The notes under the pieces: generated by a model
Told to the model about the DNA's origin: nothing
What the model saw: the letters and a program-made list of their open reading frames with translations, nothing else
Database searches by the model: none
Shown: positions 28,210 to 37,420 of the stretch, one piece after another
How the letters are laid out: every line of letters begins with the position of its first letter
Position numbering within the stretch: position 1 is the stretch's first letter
Made by a program: the position numbers and the translations under genes
Source of the DNA: DSVQ01 sp964484765
GTDB lineage: Bacteria; Planctomycetota; Planctomycetia; Planctomycetales; Planctomycetaceae
Assembly: GCA_964484765.1 (NCBI GenBank)
Contig: CAZAGI010000017.1
Location: forward strand, 1-64,000
Reading direction: 5' to 3'
DNA: 64,000 bases

Positions 28210-28614
28210 TTACGGTACCGGCCCGGCATAAAACAAGATGCCATCCGCTGTAATGATCTGGTCCAAGTTTTCGTTGTGATAGGTAGTGAAGAGTCCGAAC
28301 GGACAAAAGCCTGTCAGGGCTGCAGTTCCATTGGGAGAGTTATCCGGTACAACGGCCCGCCAGGATTTCAATCCAGGTGGGCCGGCTTCGGTGTAGGCCC
28401 CAGACGACGCCCCCCCAAAGAGGACTCCGTATTCCCAGATCGTCATCCTGCCGTGCTTATCAAACGTAAGGGTACACACCGCGGGGAAGCCAAAGTTGGT
28501 GACAAATCCGCCGACAAACCGCCGTCCTCGGACACTCGCTTCAGCCGTGCCCGTTTCGTGCATCAGAATGATCGCGATCGCCAACAATAGGCTGATGACA
28601 CGCCACCGGTTCAT
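28210..28614 (-). CDS. Small secreted protein, unknown
   Basis: 134 residues from the ATG at 28614 (GGAGGC-like purines upstream in the reverse strand). Signal peptide ending near GTAEAS, then a beta-rich domain with TLTFDKHGRMTIWEYG and two cysteines (AVCTLT, GFCPFG) that could form a disulfide. No family recognised. Its pattern, a short exported protein with a repeated 'trait of neutral beta strands', is common among planctomycete hypotheticals. Monocistronic. Confidence 0.55.
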   Translation of the reverse strand: MNRWRVISLLLAIAIILMHETGTAEASVRGRRFVGGFVTNFGFPAVCTLTFDKHGRMTIWEYGVLFGGASSGAYTEAGPPGLKSWRAVVPDNSPNGTAALTGFCPFGLFTTYHNENLDQIITADGILFYAGPVP

Positions 28615-28869
28615 CTTTCTGCCCCCCTGCAAAAAAACAGCGTTCGACGTTTCTCTCTTCGGCGTCAAAGATACGATGCGGACGCACCATCACGCGACAA
28701 AAAAAGCCAAATTCGACGCGATTTGCGCAGCACAGACCAGAGTGAAGTGCGAACATGGCGCGGAATCAAAGGCGGGCCGGGGACTCGATGGGCATGGGCG
28801 TAGTTACACAAAAGTGTTTGAAACACGACGCCGCAATCAAAGGGGGGGCAGCCCCTCTTTCGTTTTCGA

Positions 28870-30012
28870 TTACCCCATCCTGAGCGCGAGAACGATTTCG
28901 GCACGCGCGGCTTGCCATGCGGGCGCCATCCCCGCCAAGACTCCTACGAGAGCCGATGCCGCAAATCCCATCATGGCGAGCGAAGATGAGGGCAGGAACG
29001 CAATCAGAATTCCTTCTGTGCCCAGGGCAAAACTGGAGGCGTGCAAGATCCCTAAGGCAGTCCCGGTGCCCAACATTCCGCCAATCAGACTCACGAACAG
29101 GCTTTCACCAATGATGAACGCGAAAATATGCCCGCCGGTGAAGCCGATGGTTTGCAGCACGGCATGTTCGCGGATGCGGTCTTGCACGCCCATCACCGTC
29201 GTCGTTGCGACGAGCCCGAGTACCATGAGCACGCAAGCGAGTCCGAGATAGCGGGTGAAGCCGACCAACTCGACGAGATCGCCAACGGTTTTCGCCTGAA
29301 ACGCTCCCTTGGTGCGCGTATTCGTTCCCACGGGGCCCGCGCGATACAGGTCGTCGATGAGCTTGCACACAGTCTGAACATCCGCGGTTTCGTCGAGCAA
29401 GACCTCCATTTGAGTCGCCGTGCCGACGGCATGAAGCCCGGGCGTGCGCTGGAGGAACTCCAGGTGCGTGTAGATCATGCTCTCCTCGGCCGCCACGGAC
29501 GACTCAAAGATCCCGGCGACGGTCACGGTCAGCGCACCGATCGAGAACTTCTGTCCCACGGACAGCCTGCGCCGTTGGGCGACCGCGCGTCCTACCAAGG
29601 CCGCATCGCGCTGGCGCTCAAATTGCGACCAATCTCCTTCGCTCAACGCGATCGGTCGAACGCTGCGGAGCTTCTCGGCGGGCAACCCATTGAAAACCAC
29701 CACATCGAGACTGGCCCGACAATTGTTCATGTAGACTTGAATCGGCACGGCATCTTTGATGCCCGGCAGCTTGCGGATGCGGTGCGCATAGTCCTCCGGC
29801 AACTTGCTGGTGCTGGGACAGAATCGATTCGCCTGAAAGACGATCAGCGACCGATCCTGCCGTTGTTCATGGAGCAAGCGATCCAGCCCTTCCTGGACAG
29901 CCCCGACGAATGAGAACACGAACATCGCCACGGCTGTTCCGCTCACGGTCAAGAAGGTGCGCGTGCGATGCCGCCACAAGGTTTTCAAAACATAAGGAAT
30001 GTAGCGTTGCAT
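28870..30012 (-). CDS. ABC exporter permease, FtsX/MacB-like (second)
   Basis: 380 residues. One N-terminal membrane segment, a large periplasmic domain (about 45-250), then three C-terminal membrane segments: the FtsX/MacB topology. Signature regions RTRFLTVSGTAVAMFVFSF and REHAVLQTIGFTGG are typical. Last gene of the five-gene export operon, three bases after the ATPase. With the other permease (32950-34119) it probably forms a heterodimer, as in DevBCA/LolCDE-like systems. Confidence 0.88.
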   Translation of the reverse strand: MQRYIPYVLKTLWRHRTRTFLTVSGTAVAMFVFSFVGAVQEGLDRLLHEQRQDRSLIVFQANRFCPSTSKLPEDYAHRIRKLPGIKDAVPIQVYMNNCRASLDVVVFNGLPAEKLRSVRPIALSEGDWSQFERQRDAALVGRAVAQRRRLSVGQKFSIGALTVTVAGIFESSVAAEESMIYTHLEFLQRTPGLHAVGTATQMEVLLDETADVQTVCKLIDDLYRAGPVGTNTRTKGAFQAKTVGDLVELVGFTRYLGLACVLMVLGLVATTTVMGVQDRIREHAVLQTIGFTGGHIFAFIIGESLFVSLIGGMLGTGTALGILHASSFALGTEGILIAFLPSSSLAMMGFAASALVGVLAGMAPAWQAARAEIVLALRMG

Positions 30013-30015
30013 CTT

Positions 30016-30726
30016 TTACACGCCTCCGACGGCAACCGCCGGCTGCTTTGGCGACGACTCGACGAACACACCCTTTTCTAACCGCAAGCGGCGCGTGGCA
30101 ATCATCGCCGCATTCGGATCGTGCGTGACCATCAGCAGCGTCATTCCGAGTTCGGTGTTCAGGCGCTGCAACAACGCAAGAATCTGTTCGGTTGTTTCCG
30201 CATCCAAGTCACCTGTCGGTTCATCCGCCACAATAATGGTCGGATTAGCGACCATCGCGCGCGCGATCCCGACACGTTGTTCCTGTCCGCCCGACAACTG
30301 CCGGGGATAGTGGTCGGCCCGATCACACAGGCCCACGGCTTCCAAGGCGATATTGACTCGCTTTTCCCGGTCGCGGGATGAAAGCCCCAGCAACAGCAGC
30401 GGCAGCTCAATATTCTCATACGCCGTCAGCACGGGCACCAGATTGTGCATCTGAAAGATGTACCCGACGTTTTCGGCGCGCCATCGGGCGAGCCTTGTGC
30501 GGGAGAACTGTGTGATGGTTTCTCCATCGATAAGAATCCGTCCGGATGTCGGACGATCGATCCCCGCAATCAGATTCAGCAGAGTACTCTTGCCCGAACC
30601 GCTCGCTCCCATCAGCGACACGAATTCACCGCGTTCCACTGTCAGGTCTGCGTCCTTGAGCGGCGCGATCTTCTGATCACCTTTGACGTATTCTTTGGTG
30701 ACCTGTTGCACTTCAACCAGAGGCAT
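30016..30726 (-). CDS. ABC exporter ATPase, LolD/MacB-like
   Basis: 236 residues from the ATG at 30726 (AAGGA upstream). Walker A GASGSGKST, Q-loop FQMHNL, signature LSGGQEQR and Walker B IIVADEPTGDLD are intact. The protein belongs to the LolD/MacB/FtsE branch that drives mechanotransmission-type permeases. Located between the HlyD adaptor and the second permease. Confidence 0.92.
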   Translation of the reverse strand: MPLVEVQQVTKEYVKGDQKIAPLKDADLTVERGEFVSLMGASGSGKSTLLNLIAGIDRPTSGRILIDGETITQFSRTRLARWRAENVGYIFQMHNLVPVLTAYENIELPLLLLGLSSRDREKRVNIALEAVGLCDRADHYPRQLSGGQEQRVGIARAMVANPTIIVADEPTGDLDAETTEQILALLQRLNTELGMTLLMVTHDPNAAMIATRRLRLEKGVFVESSPKQPAVAVGGV

Positions 30727-30737
30727 GGACGTTTCCT

Positions 30738-32360
30738 TCACTCTTTCGTGCCATCGCGAGGAATCGGCGAGGACTTGACGGAGGCGTTCCTGATCGATGA
30801 AGGGGCCTGTGATTCGCGACCCAGGGTCGGATCATTTCCCGTGATGCGGATTCGAGCGCCATCAACAAGGGACTCGCGACCGCCGGCGACCAGCCGATCG
30901 CCGACATTCATGCCGGTGATGATCTCGACTTGACCATCGGAGGTTGACGAGCCGACCGTGACACGACGCAACTTGGCGGTCCCCGACACCTGATCTGCGA
31001 GCCAGACGGTGGTTTCGCTGCTCGATCCTTGCACAACTTCGCGCGGGACAAGTAGCCGCAGTGACGGCGTACTCTCATTGCTCAGCCGAGGCGGAGCGAG
31101 AAAGGTCACCTGCACGAGCATGTCGGGTTTGATCACCGCCGGAGGGTCATCAATACTGAGCTTCACTTGCAGCGTGTTTTTCTGAATGTCTGTCAGAGCC
31201 GTGGCAATCAGAACACGCCCTGTCAGCGGTGTGGGGCTGGCAGGGGTTTCAATCCGCACAGCCTGACCGACGAGGACTTGCGGTACATCATCCAGTCGCA
31301 CGTCGGCCCGAACCTGCAATTGCTTTGGATCGTACATGGTGACGACGGTGCTGGCGTCGTGAGCCGCGGCTTGATTGATCCCCATCAACCGGCCGCCCGG
31401 TTTGGCAACGAGCGCGAGAACATTTCCTGCGGTGCGGGTCTTCACTTCGGTCCGTTCCAGTTTGAGCCGAGCCGCATCACGGATGGCTTGTGCCTGTTGG
31501 ACCTGCGCTTCCGCGGCCTGCATTTTGGCCCCCATCTCGGCGACTTGGCGCGTTTCATCGACTTTGAGCTCCAACTGTCGACACAGCACATCACGCCGTT
31601 TTGCCGACGCTTGCCGTTCGCGTTCGAGCGACTTGGCTTGTTGCTGATACTCATCGAGTCGGGCAGAGGCGGTCTCCAGCTCGCTTTTAACTCGCTGAAC
31701 TGTGATTGCCGGAACGGCGTCACCCGCTTTTTGTTTGCCTGCGAGTTCCGCCGCCGCGAAGTCCCGCTGCGCCGCGGCAGCGCGGGTCAAGGACGGCAAG
31801 CGCGCCAGCTCGGTTTCGATCTTCGACAGTGTCGCTTCGGCTTCGGCGAGGGTCGCTTGCAGTGCGATCGGCTCATCGTAGAGGGTTTTCGCCGCTGCTA
31901 ATGCCGCCCGTGCCGAGAGTACTTCTGCTTCACGGAGGCGGACGTCCGCTTCCGCCCGTCCCAGCTCGATTTCGGCATCGCGGCGAATGAGGCGTGCAAT
32001 CACTTGACCGGCCTCGACAGCTTGCCCCTCGACAACCAGCATCTCCTCGATAATCCCTTCCGTCAGTGCGGAGACGACGACCGCCTGTGGACGCGGTTCG
32101 ACCCAGCCCGCGGCCTGAAAGAGGGGTGTATCGGCTGGGAGGATTTCGGAACGGCTCGCCATCACGGAGACGACCGTCACGGGGTAGGCGGGCCACAGGC
32201 TGTCGCGCAACGACCATCCAAACACCCCGGCAAATCCGCTGAGGATGACTGCCGGAGCCAGATAGCGCGCCACAAGCTGGCGAGGGCGGCGAATCATCCG
32301 CCTCGCAGCGCGCGGGGGGCGTTCCACGGCCAATTCTTGAAGGTTCACTGGCATCGTCAT
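30738..32360 (-). CDS. HlyD-family periplasmic adaptor
   Basis: 540 residues from the ATG at 32360; an upstream TTG is possible. One N-terminal membrane anchor (about 40-58), then a lipoyl-like half (VVSALTEGIIEEMLVVEGQ), a long alpha-hairpin coiled coil (about 125-290), the second lipoyl half with RTAGNVLALVAKPGGRL, and beta-barrel and membrane-proximal domains. This is the membrane-fusion protein of a tripartite exporter of the DevB/MacA type. No outer-membrane TolC-like gene is in the operon. Confidence 0.9.
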   Translation of the reverse strand: MTMPVNLQELAVERPPRAARRMIRRPRQLVARYLAPAVILSGFAGVFGWSLRDSLWPAYPVTVVSVMASRSEILPADTPLFQAAGWVEPRPQAVVVSALTEGIIEEMLVVEGQAVEAGQVIARLIRRDAEIELGRAEADVRLREAEVLSARAALAAAKTLYDEPIALQATLAEAEATLSKIETELARLPSLTRAAAAQRDFAAAELAGKQKAGDAVPAITVQRVKSELETASARLDEYQQQAKSLERERQASAKRRDVLCRQLELKVDETRQVAEMGAKMQAAEAQVQQAQAIRDAARLKLERTEVKTRTAGNVLALVAKPGGRLMGINQAAAHDASTVVTMYDPKQLQVRADVRLDDVPQVLVGQAVRIETPASPTPLTGRVLIATALTDIQKNTLQVKLSIDDPPAVIKPDMLVQVTFLAPPRLSNESTPSLRLLVPREVVQGSSSETTVWLADQVSGTAKLRRVTVGSSTSDGQVEIITGMNVGDRLVAGGRESLVDGARIRITGNDPTLGRESQAPSSIRNASVKSSPIPRDGTKE

Positions 32361-32380
32361 CGGACGAATCCCTGCCAAGA

Positions 32381-32920
32381 CTATTTCGCTTCGGTTTCAG
32401 GGACGACGAACACACCGCTCGCCAGGACCGTCAGATTTCCCGCTTCGTCCCGTTTGGCCTTGCCCTTCACGACGACCGTTTGCAACTCTTTTAAGCCCAG
32501 CAGTTTCCGGGCGTCTTCTTCGACCGTACCTCCCGTGGCGTCGACGACCTTAATCATCGCGCGGTTCTTCGGGAGTTGATCCGTCGAACAGCAGTAATCC
32601 CAAGGGGTCGGACAGCCTTCACTGGGATGGCACGGATTCAATTTCGGATCGACAATCGTAAAGGCCGCGCGTCCATCGACCCATGGATTTGTGTCTCCGC
32701 CAATCCGCCCCAGAATGGTGACCTGCATTCCGTCTTCGGCCGCCTCACGCACATCGGCGACGGGCTTCGCGTCGGTGGGTTGCTCGTGGAGCATCATCTC
32801 ACGACCCGCTTCCGAGGGCGTCCCGCTCGCGGCTTGAGGTGCAGGAGCCGTGGTTGGTTTCGCACAACCGACGGTTGCCAAGGCCAGAATGATCAATGTT
32901 GTCCAGGTTCCGTTCGACAT
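32381..32920 (-). CDS. Lipoprotein with OB-fold-like domain and Cys cluster
   Basis: 179 residues. The lipobox ATVGC places the lipid at Cys19. The conserved-looking domain (about 60-175) has beta segments like GMQVTILGRIGG, AFTIVD and TVVVKGKA, the pattern of a small OB-fold. Inserted is a cysteine loop with Cys97, Cys103 and Cys110-Cys111 (NPCHPSEGC, WDYCC) that could bind a metal or form disulfides. It sits between the first permease and the HlyD gene, so it is an integral part of the exporter operon. No characterised homologue is recognised. Confidence 0.75.
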   Translation of the reverse strand: MSNGTWTTLIILALATVGCAKPTTAPAPQAASGTPSEAGREMMLHEQPTDAKPVADVREAAEDGMQVTILGRIGGDTNPWVDGRAAFTIVDPKLNPCHPSEGCPTPWDYCCSTDQLPKNRAMIKVVDATGGTVEEDARKLLGLKELQTVVVKGKAKRDEAGNLTVLASGVFVVPETEAK

Positions 32921-32949
32921 CGTCTCTTCCTTTTGTGGAATGTGAAAAA

Positions 32950-34119
32950 CTAGATGGCTTTCAGACCATCAACCACCGGCATTCGGAGCGCTCGCCAGGC
33001 GGGAGGGAGCGATCCCAACACACCAATCGCCAGCCCCGTCGACAACCCGTACAACAGGGACACGCTGTCGAGACGCAGCGCGAACGCTCCCATCGTAAAC
33101 CGTACTGCCAGGCCGTTGAGCAATGGCAGTGCAACCGCGGCCGCGAGCAATGCGCCCGCCGCCGCCAATAACACACCTTCCTGCACAATGCTGAGCGCGA
33201 TCGCCCGTCGTGAGAAACCGAGCGTTTGCAGCATGGCCAGCTCGCGCACTCGACCGACGACCGCCCCGTACATCGTGTTGAGTCCGGCAAAAGCTCCCGC
33301 CCCGGACACGAGGAGCACAATCAGCCAAGCCACGCTGCGGACGGGACCGTAGTGGGCCTGCAACGACGCGTAATAGCTCAACTCAGGCGTAGCTTCCCAT
33401 TCGAGATCGACACGCTCCTTGCAGAACTCACTCACATCGGCCAGCCCTTTGGGTTCACTGACCGCCACCGCGACAAGGCTGACGTCCTGCCGCTTCATCG
33501 CTTGTTGCAGATCATCGACGAGGCACCAGATTTCCGATTCAAACGCCGCTCCCGCGGCGGCAAAGCGTCCGCTGATTTTCCAAGGTCGGCTTTCCATCCG
33601 CACCGTCCGGCCGATGACCAGTTCGGCGGGGTCGCACCCCAATTTCGCCGCGGCAAGACGACCGACGATCGCCTCTCCCGCAGCTGGCCAAGTCCCTTCG
33701 ATCAGTTGAAACTGACGACGGACCAACGGAGCGGCGAGCGTGACACCGCGCACGAGTCCCATTGCCGGTTCCTTCACCGATTCCGTCGTGATCTCGGTCC
33801 CGAGGAATAACTCCGGCGAGACGAGTTTCTGGCGATAGCGTGTTTCGACGCGCCCCAAACTGGCAGCTAAAACTCCGGCTCCCTGACCGGGAATCGTCGA
33901 ATTCTCAATGTTTTCACCCGCTCCCAGCGAATGCACGAGGATCACCAGTGGGTCACCGCTCACCGCCAGCGAAGTCTCTAAGCCACGGACGAACGCCACC
34001 ACCAGAAAGACCAGAAAAACCACCGTGCCCAACCCCAACAGCGTGAGCGCACTGCGGCCCGGCCGCCGCAACAGATTGCGAACACCGTAATCCCAGGGAA
34101 GAGGCCTGAAGAGCAACAT
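32950..34119 (-). CDS. ABC exporter permease, FtsX/MacB-like (first)
   Basis: 389 residues with the FtsX topology: N-terminal membrane helix (LTLLGLGTVVFLVFLVVAFV), periplasmic domain, then three membrane helices with VRELAMLQTLGFSRRAIALS. First gene of the export operon that runs to 28870. It is clearly related to, but diverged from, the permease at 28870-30012. Confidence 0.88.
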   Translation of the reverse strand: MLLFRPLPWDYGVRNLLRRPGRSALTLLGLGTVVFLVFLVVAFVRGLETSLAVSGDPLVILVHSLGAGENIENSTIPGQGAGVLAASLGRVETRYRQKLVSPELFLGTEITTESVKEPAMGLVRGVTLAAPLVRRQFQLIEGTWPAAGEAIVGRLAAAKLGCDPAELVIGRTVRMESRPWKISGRFAAAGAAFESEIWCLVDDLQQAMKRQDVSLVAVAVSEPKGLADVSEFCKERVDLEWEATPELSYYASLQAHYGPVRSVAWLIVLLVSGAGAFAGLNTMYGAVVGRVRELAMLQTLGFSRRAIALSIVQEGVLLAAAGALLAAAVALPLLNGLAVRFTMGAFALRLDSVSLLYGLSTGLAIGVLGSLPPAWRALRMPVVDGLKAI

Positions 34120-34301
34120 GGCTCGCGATCAGTCAAAGGAACACAACGGCGGCAACTGGTGATGTTGCCATGCTGGAATTCATCGCCAAGAGACGCGACC
34201 CGAGAGCAAGCAAGTGAGATCGATGGAGGCGCGGCGATGCGAAACCATTGCCGGCAAGATGCACGGATTATTGAGAAACCCGTTCAAACGGTCTTCGTGA
34301 A

Positions 34302-34691
34302 TTAGACCTGCAAAGAATGCAACGCAAGATGCAGCAATCGCCCCAGCCGCATACGGCCTCGATCGACTTCGCAATCCCGGTTCAAGGTTGCTGGCAACGA
34401 AAAGGCCGGATTAGCGACTGCGGGCAGGTCTGCACTCCAGACCGAACCTTCGTCTGAGGAGAATGAAGTCATGCTGACGAGGACTGCTCCATTACAGATG
34501 CAATCACAGCATGGACTGTCAGAGCAAGGATCCGCCGGCCGTTCGGTATCAGAATGGCCATGGTTGCAGCAGGCGCACCCGTTGGAGGGCGCAACGGCCT
34601 CCTCGCTCATCGCTGTGTCCCCCATGCAATTGAAGGGACAGACGGTGAGGCTCGCGAGCATCGACACGATGAGCAGCCATTGACGCATCAT
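34302..34691 (-). CDS. Cys-rich secreted protein, putative metal binder
   Basis: 129 residues. Signal peptide with cysteines at its end (Cys18, Cys22), then a dense Cys/His patch: Cys39, Cys41, Cys42, His44, His46, Cys56, Cys61, Cys62, Cys64 and Cys66. The C-terminal half is poor in cysteine. This is what a metallothionein-like or metal-sensing exported protein looks like; no family is recognised. It lies 182 bases upstream of the ABC export operon in the same direction, which suggests the exporter handles a metal or a metal-bound compound. The intervening gap shows no clear terminator. Confidence 0.6.
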   Translation of the reverse strand: MMRQWLLIVSMLASLTVCPFNCMGDTAMSEEAVAPSNGCACCNHGHSDTERPADPCSDSPCCDCICNGAVLVSMTSFSSDEGSVWSADLPAVANPAFSLPATLNRDCEVDRGRMRLGRLLHLALHSLQV

Positions 34692-34921
34692 TAGACACTA
34701 ACGGTCCGGCCGTGCTTTGACAATCCCAGCTTTCGATCGACATCACAGGATCATCGCCGGCACCGAAGCGGCAGAGAGAACCGCGATGAACGGGCTCATG
34801 CGTCAACTGAAATCGGTATCGTTGCGAAGATCCAGCAGCACCAGCCAGAAAACCACGACGCCCCGGTCACAAGCGTGTGATCGGGGCGTGAATGTGAACG
34901 CAGCCTGATTGACGATCAATC

Positions 34922-35356
34922 TCACTTCAAATCAATCGGCGGGATCTTCGTGGCCTTTCTGTCGATCTCCACGATCAGATCCGTGGTCTCCTTCGAAGCG
35001 AATTTCTTCGGCAGATCATTCGGCTTAGCGGTCATCGACTCGCCCTTGATCACAATCTCATGGTGAATGACAGTCACTTTATATTTGCCAGCCGGGGCAC
35101 CATCGCCATTATCGTATGTGGAGACGTCAAATTCACCGTTCTCCCTGGTTTTGGCCTTCGGCAGAACCGACTCCGGAACGTTGGCATCCACCGGAAAAAA
35201 CGCCAGCTCTGCGTCCTTAACCGGCCGGCCTTTGTGGGTCAGGATTCCTACGGCAGGATAGGCCGTTTCCCAGGGTTTGCTTCGCCCGCAACCGCCGACT
35301 ATTGAGACCGTCAGCAGACCGCACACCACCAGAATTCCGCGGGATTTTGGCACCAT
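34922..35356 (-). CDS. Carboxypeptidase-regulatory-like small lipoprotein
   Basis: 144 residues. The lipobox SIVGGC places the lipid at Cys23. The mature domain has the transthyretin/CarboxypepD_reg-like pattern (HKGRPVKDAELAFFPV ... GEFDVSTYDNGDGAPAGKYKVTV). Planctomycetes often place such lipoproteins directly downstream of DUF1559 genes, as here. Role unknown; a structural partner of the DUF1559 protein is plausible. Confidence 0.8.
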   Translation of the reverse strand: MVPKSRGILVVCGLLTVSIVGGCGRSKPWETAYPAVGILTHKGRPVKDAELAFFPVDANVPESVLPKAKTRENGEFDVSTYDNGDGAPAGKYKVTVIHHEIVIKGESMTAKPNDLPKKFASKETTDLIVEIDRKATKIPPIDLK

Positions 35357-35559
35357 AAACAGATTCTCCTTCGCGATTCGTGTTCATTTTTCGGCAGGCT
35401 GGTCGAGATCGCATCGAGATGCCGCGAATCCTGATGGCGCATATCGCGAAAGCTCGACCAGCACAAACCGCTGTGGGGGCGACACGATCACCGCATCACC
35501 CCCACCTGGTTTGATCAAACACCAAGATCCAAATCAGGTTTGAGGAGTCCGGCGTTCCG

Positions 35560-36705
35560 TTAGAATTCGCTGAGCACTTCACTGCCCGACGGCGTGCACA
35601 GGCCGATAAACGTCCGGAAGTCGAGGTTTTCGCTAATGAACCGCACGGACCCGTCACCCATCGTGAAGTGCGCACCGCCGGTGTGGAACGAATAGGGCGA
35701 ACCTGTGCCGTGGGTCCCAATCGGCAGCCCGAGAATCGTCGAACTGATCCCAGCGTTGGTGTAGGTCAGCCCGCGAATGTTGTGACCGTTCGTCGCATTG
35801 ATCCCGATCGAACCACCGAGCACGCCGGTCGCCGACGGAGTTTCTCCGAAGATGATGATGTCGCTGGCTGGTCGTGACCACCCGCCCGAATTGAGCCGGT
35901 CTGTGTTCGCGGATGCCGCATCCGTGTCAGTCAGGGCGTTGCCGCCTGTCAGCTTCTTGTTTCCCTTGATGTAGACGAAGGGACGTCCAGCCGATTCCGC
36001 GATCGCGATGGTGTTACTCATACCGTCGATCACATCCCGGAACTTCTTGCCATGCCGCGATTTCGTGCCGGTGGAGGAATCGATGGTCGCGTTCTTGGGG
36101 AAGAAACCTGGGACGTATGTGTACGGATTGGCTAACCCCTGAAACTGCTCGACCGGGTCCACGAACGTGCCGGGCGCGGGAATTCCCAGTGTGATGGTGA
36201 AGACTCCGGGAGCGATCCCGAAGATGGGGGAGTAGCTGGTCGTCGACGCGATACCGGGAGTGTACCCACTTCCAGGAGGCGCCGTGTCGAGCACGCCGGC
36301 ATCAACGTCGGACGGGCACTGGAACACGGGGAGCCGCGTCTGCGAGATCGGAATGTTCGCTCCCACGCTCCAGTTGATCGTCTGGTCATACCGGTTAAAG
36401 AGCGGTGCTTGCTCGAGGTATGGGAGCATGTCGGTGAGCGCGGCAATACGAGTGGTATTCGCGGTGGGCGGGCGCAGGCTGGTCGGCAAATAAGTGTAAG
36501 TGCTCTCAAAGTTGTGGAACGCGAGCCCGATGTTTTTCAGATTGTTCTTGCACTGCGTACGGCGTGCGGCTTCGCGGGCCTGTTGCACGGCTGGTAAGAG
36601 CAGCGCGATCAGAATCGCGATGATGGCGATCACCACCAGCAATTCGATCAAGGTGAACCCCAAGCGTGCTGAGCGCTCGGGACGACGAATCGAAACGCGA
36701 GTCAT
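35560..36705 (-). CDS. DUF1559 (H-X9-DG) pseudopilin-like protein
   Basis: 381 residues from the ATG at 36705 (AGAGGGG upstream). Type IV prepilin-like N-terminus: basic leader, then the processing site G16/F17 with Glu at +5 (GFTLIELLVVIAIIA) and a 25-residue hydrophobic helix. The body is the DUF1559 domain and the C-terminus carries the H-X9-DG motif (SFHTGGAHFTMGDGSVRF). These proteins are hugely expanded in Planctomycetes. They are thought to be secreted via a type II/IV-pilus-like route; function is not established. Confidence 0.92.
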   Translation of the reverse strand: MTRVSIRRPERSARLGFTLIELLVVIAIIAILIALLLPAVQQAREAARRTQCKNNLKNIGLAFHNFESTYTYLPTSLRPPTANTTRIAALTDMLPYLEQAPLFNRYDQTINWSVGANIPISQTRLPVFQCPSDVDAGVLDTAPPGSGYTPGIASTTSYSPIFGIAPGVFTITLGIPAPGTFVDPVEQFQGLANPYTYVPGFFPKNATIDSSTGTKSRHGKKFRDVIDGMSNTIAIAESAGRPFVYIKGNKKLTGGNALTDTDAASANTDRLNSGGWSRPASDIIIFGETPSATGVLGGSIGINATNGHNIRGLTYTNAGISSTILGLPIGTHGTGSPYSFHTGGAHFTMGDGSVRFISENLDFRTFIGLCTPSGSEVLSEF

Positions 36706-37420
36706 GACGAAATCCCCTCTGCAAATTGGCGGACAATCCATTGGATGAAAGTCATCCGGGCCGACGGCCTCATTGCCGCGCCCCCCTCGCAGAACAAATT
36801 GGGAATGAATCAAAAACGGTTCTGCGTAAATCCTGCGGTGGGCTGCCCGCGCTTGTGTCGCCAGACAGCCGACGATGGTGTTGATGAAGTTCGCGGGGTA
36901 TCGGTCCGCATTGCGAATTCGAGTCGATCGTTTTGCTTTGGAGTTTCTGACCGCCAGCCCATTCAGGCCGGCGGGGAGACACCGTTAAGTTCCGGTCATG
37001 AGAACGAAATTCAGCCCTGACTATCGGCAATGCCGCCGTCGGCGGCACAATCTATACACGACACAGGTGGTGGTTTATATCGACGATTGACAACGGCCGT
37101 CAACAGAAAATCGATACAGTCGGAATTTTTTTAAGAAAAACCAGCCAGAATCAGCCTTGACAATCACTCCACCCGGCCGCCCACCAGAACAAACGACGAG
37201 AACAACAAAACGTAAATATCTACAATAAAACACATTGCGAACATACCATTCGAATGCGCGCCCACAATTCGCCCGGAAGAGTTGACAGCGCAGAATATCA
37301 GGATAAACTAGCACCATCTTTGTGGACGATATACTTTCTTGTTGGCTGATTTCTCGCAAGAAGCGTCAGAATCGCTAACAACCTCCACCACTGGTCGTGA
37401 TTGATTTGTTGAGGATTTCC
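36706..37420. other. Long divergent intergenic region
   Basis: 715 bases between the DUF1559 gene and the sulfate-binding-protein gene. The right half is visibly richer in A and T than the flanks. It holds the promoter candidate at 37282-37309 and a weak inverted repeat TTCTTG/CAAGAA at 37336-37362. A minus-strand frame at 37075-37359 is open, but it has no coding look. No RNA gene recognised. Confidence 0.5.
37282..37309 (+). promoter_or_regulatory. Sigma-70-like promoter candidate for sulfate importer
   Basis: TTGACA at 37282-37287, a 16-base spacer, then TAAACT at 37304-37309. It would start transcription about 105 bases before the ATG at 37421, leaving a leader that contains TTCTTG-N15-CAAGAA. 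Planctomycete promoters are poorly defined, so this is only a candidate. Confidence 0.35.

Noticed and set aside
37075..37359. 94-codon minus-strand frame in the long intergenic region
   Set aside because: It has no ribosome-binding site or family, its base composition is unlike neighbouring genes, and it covers the promoter candidate of the sulfate operon.
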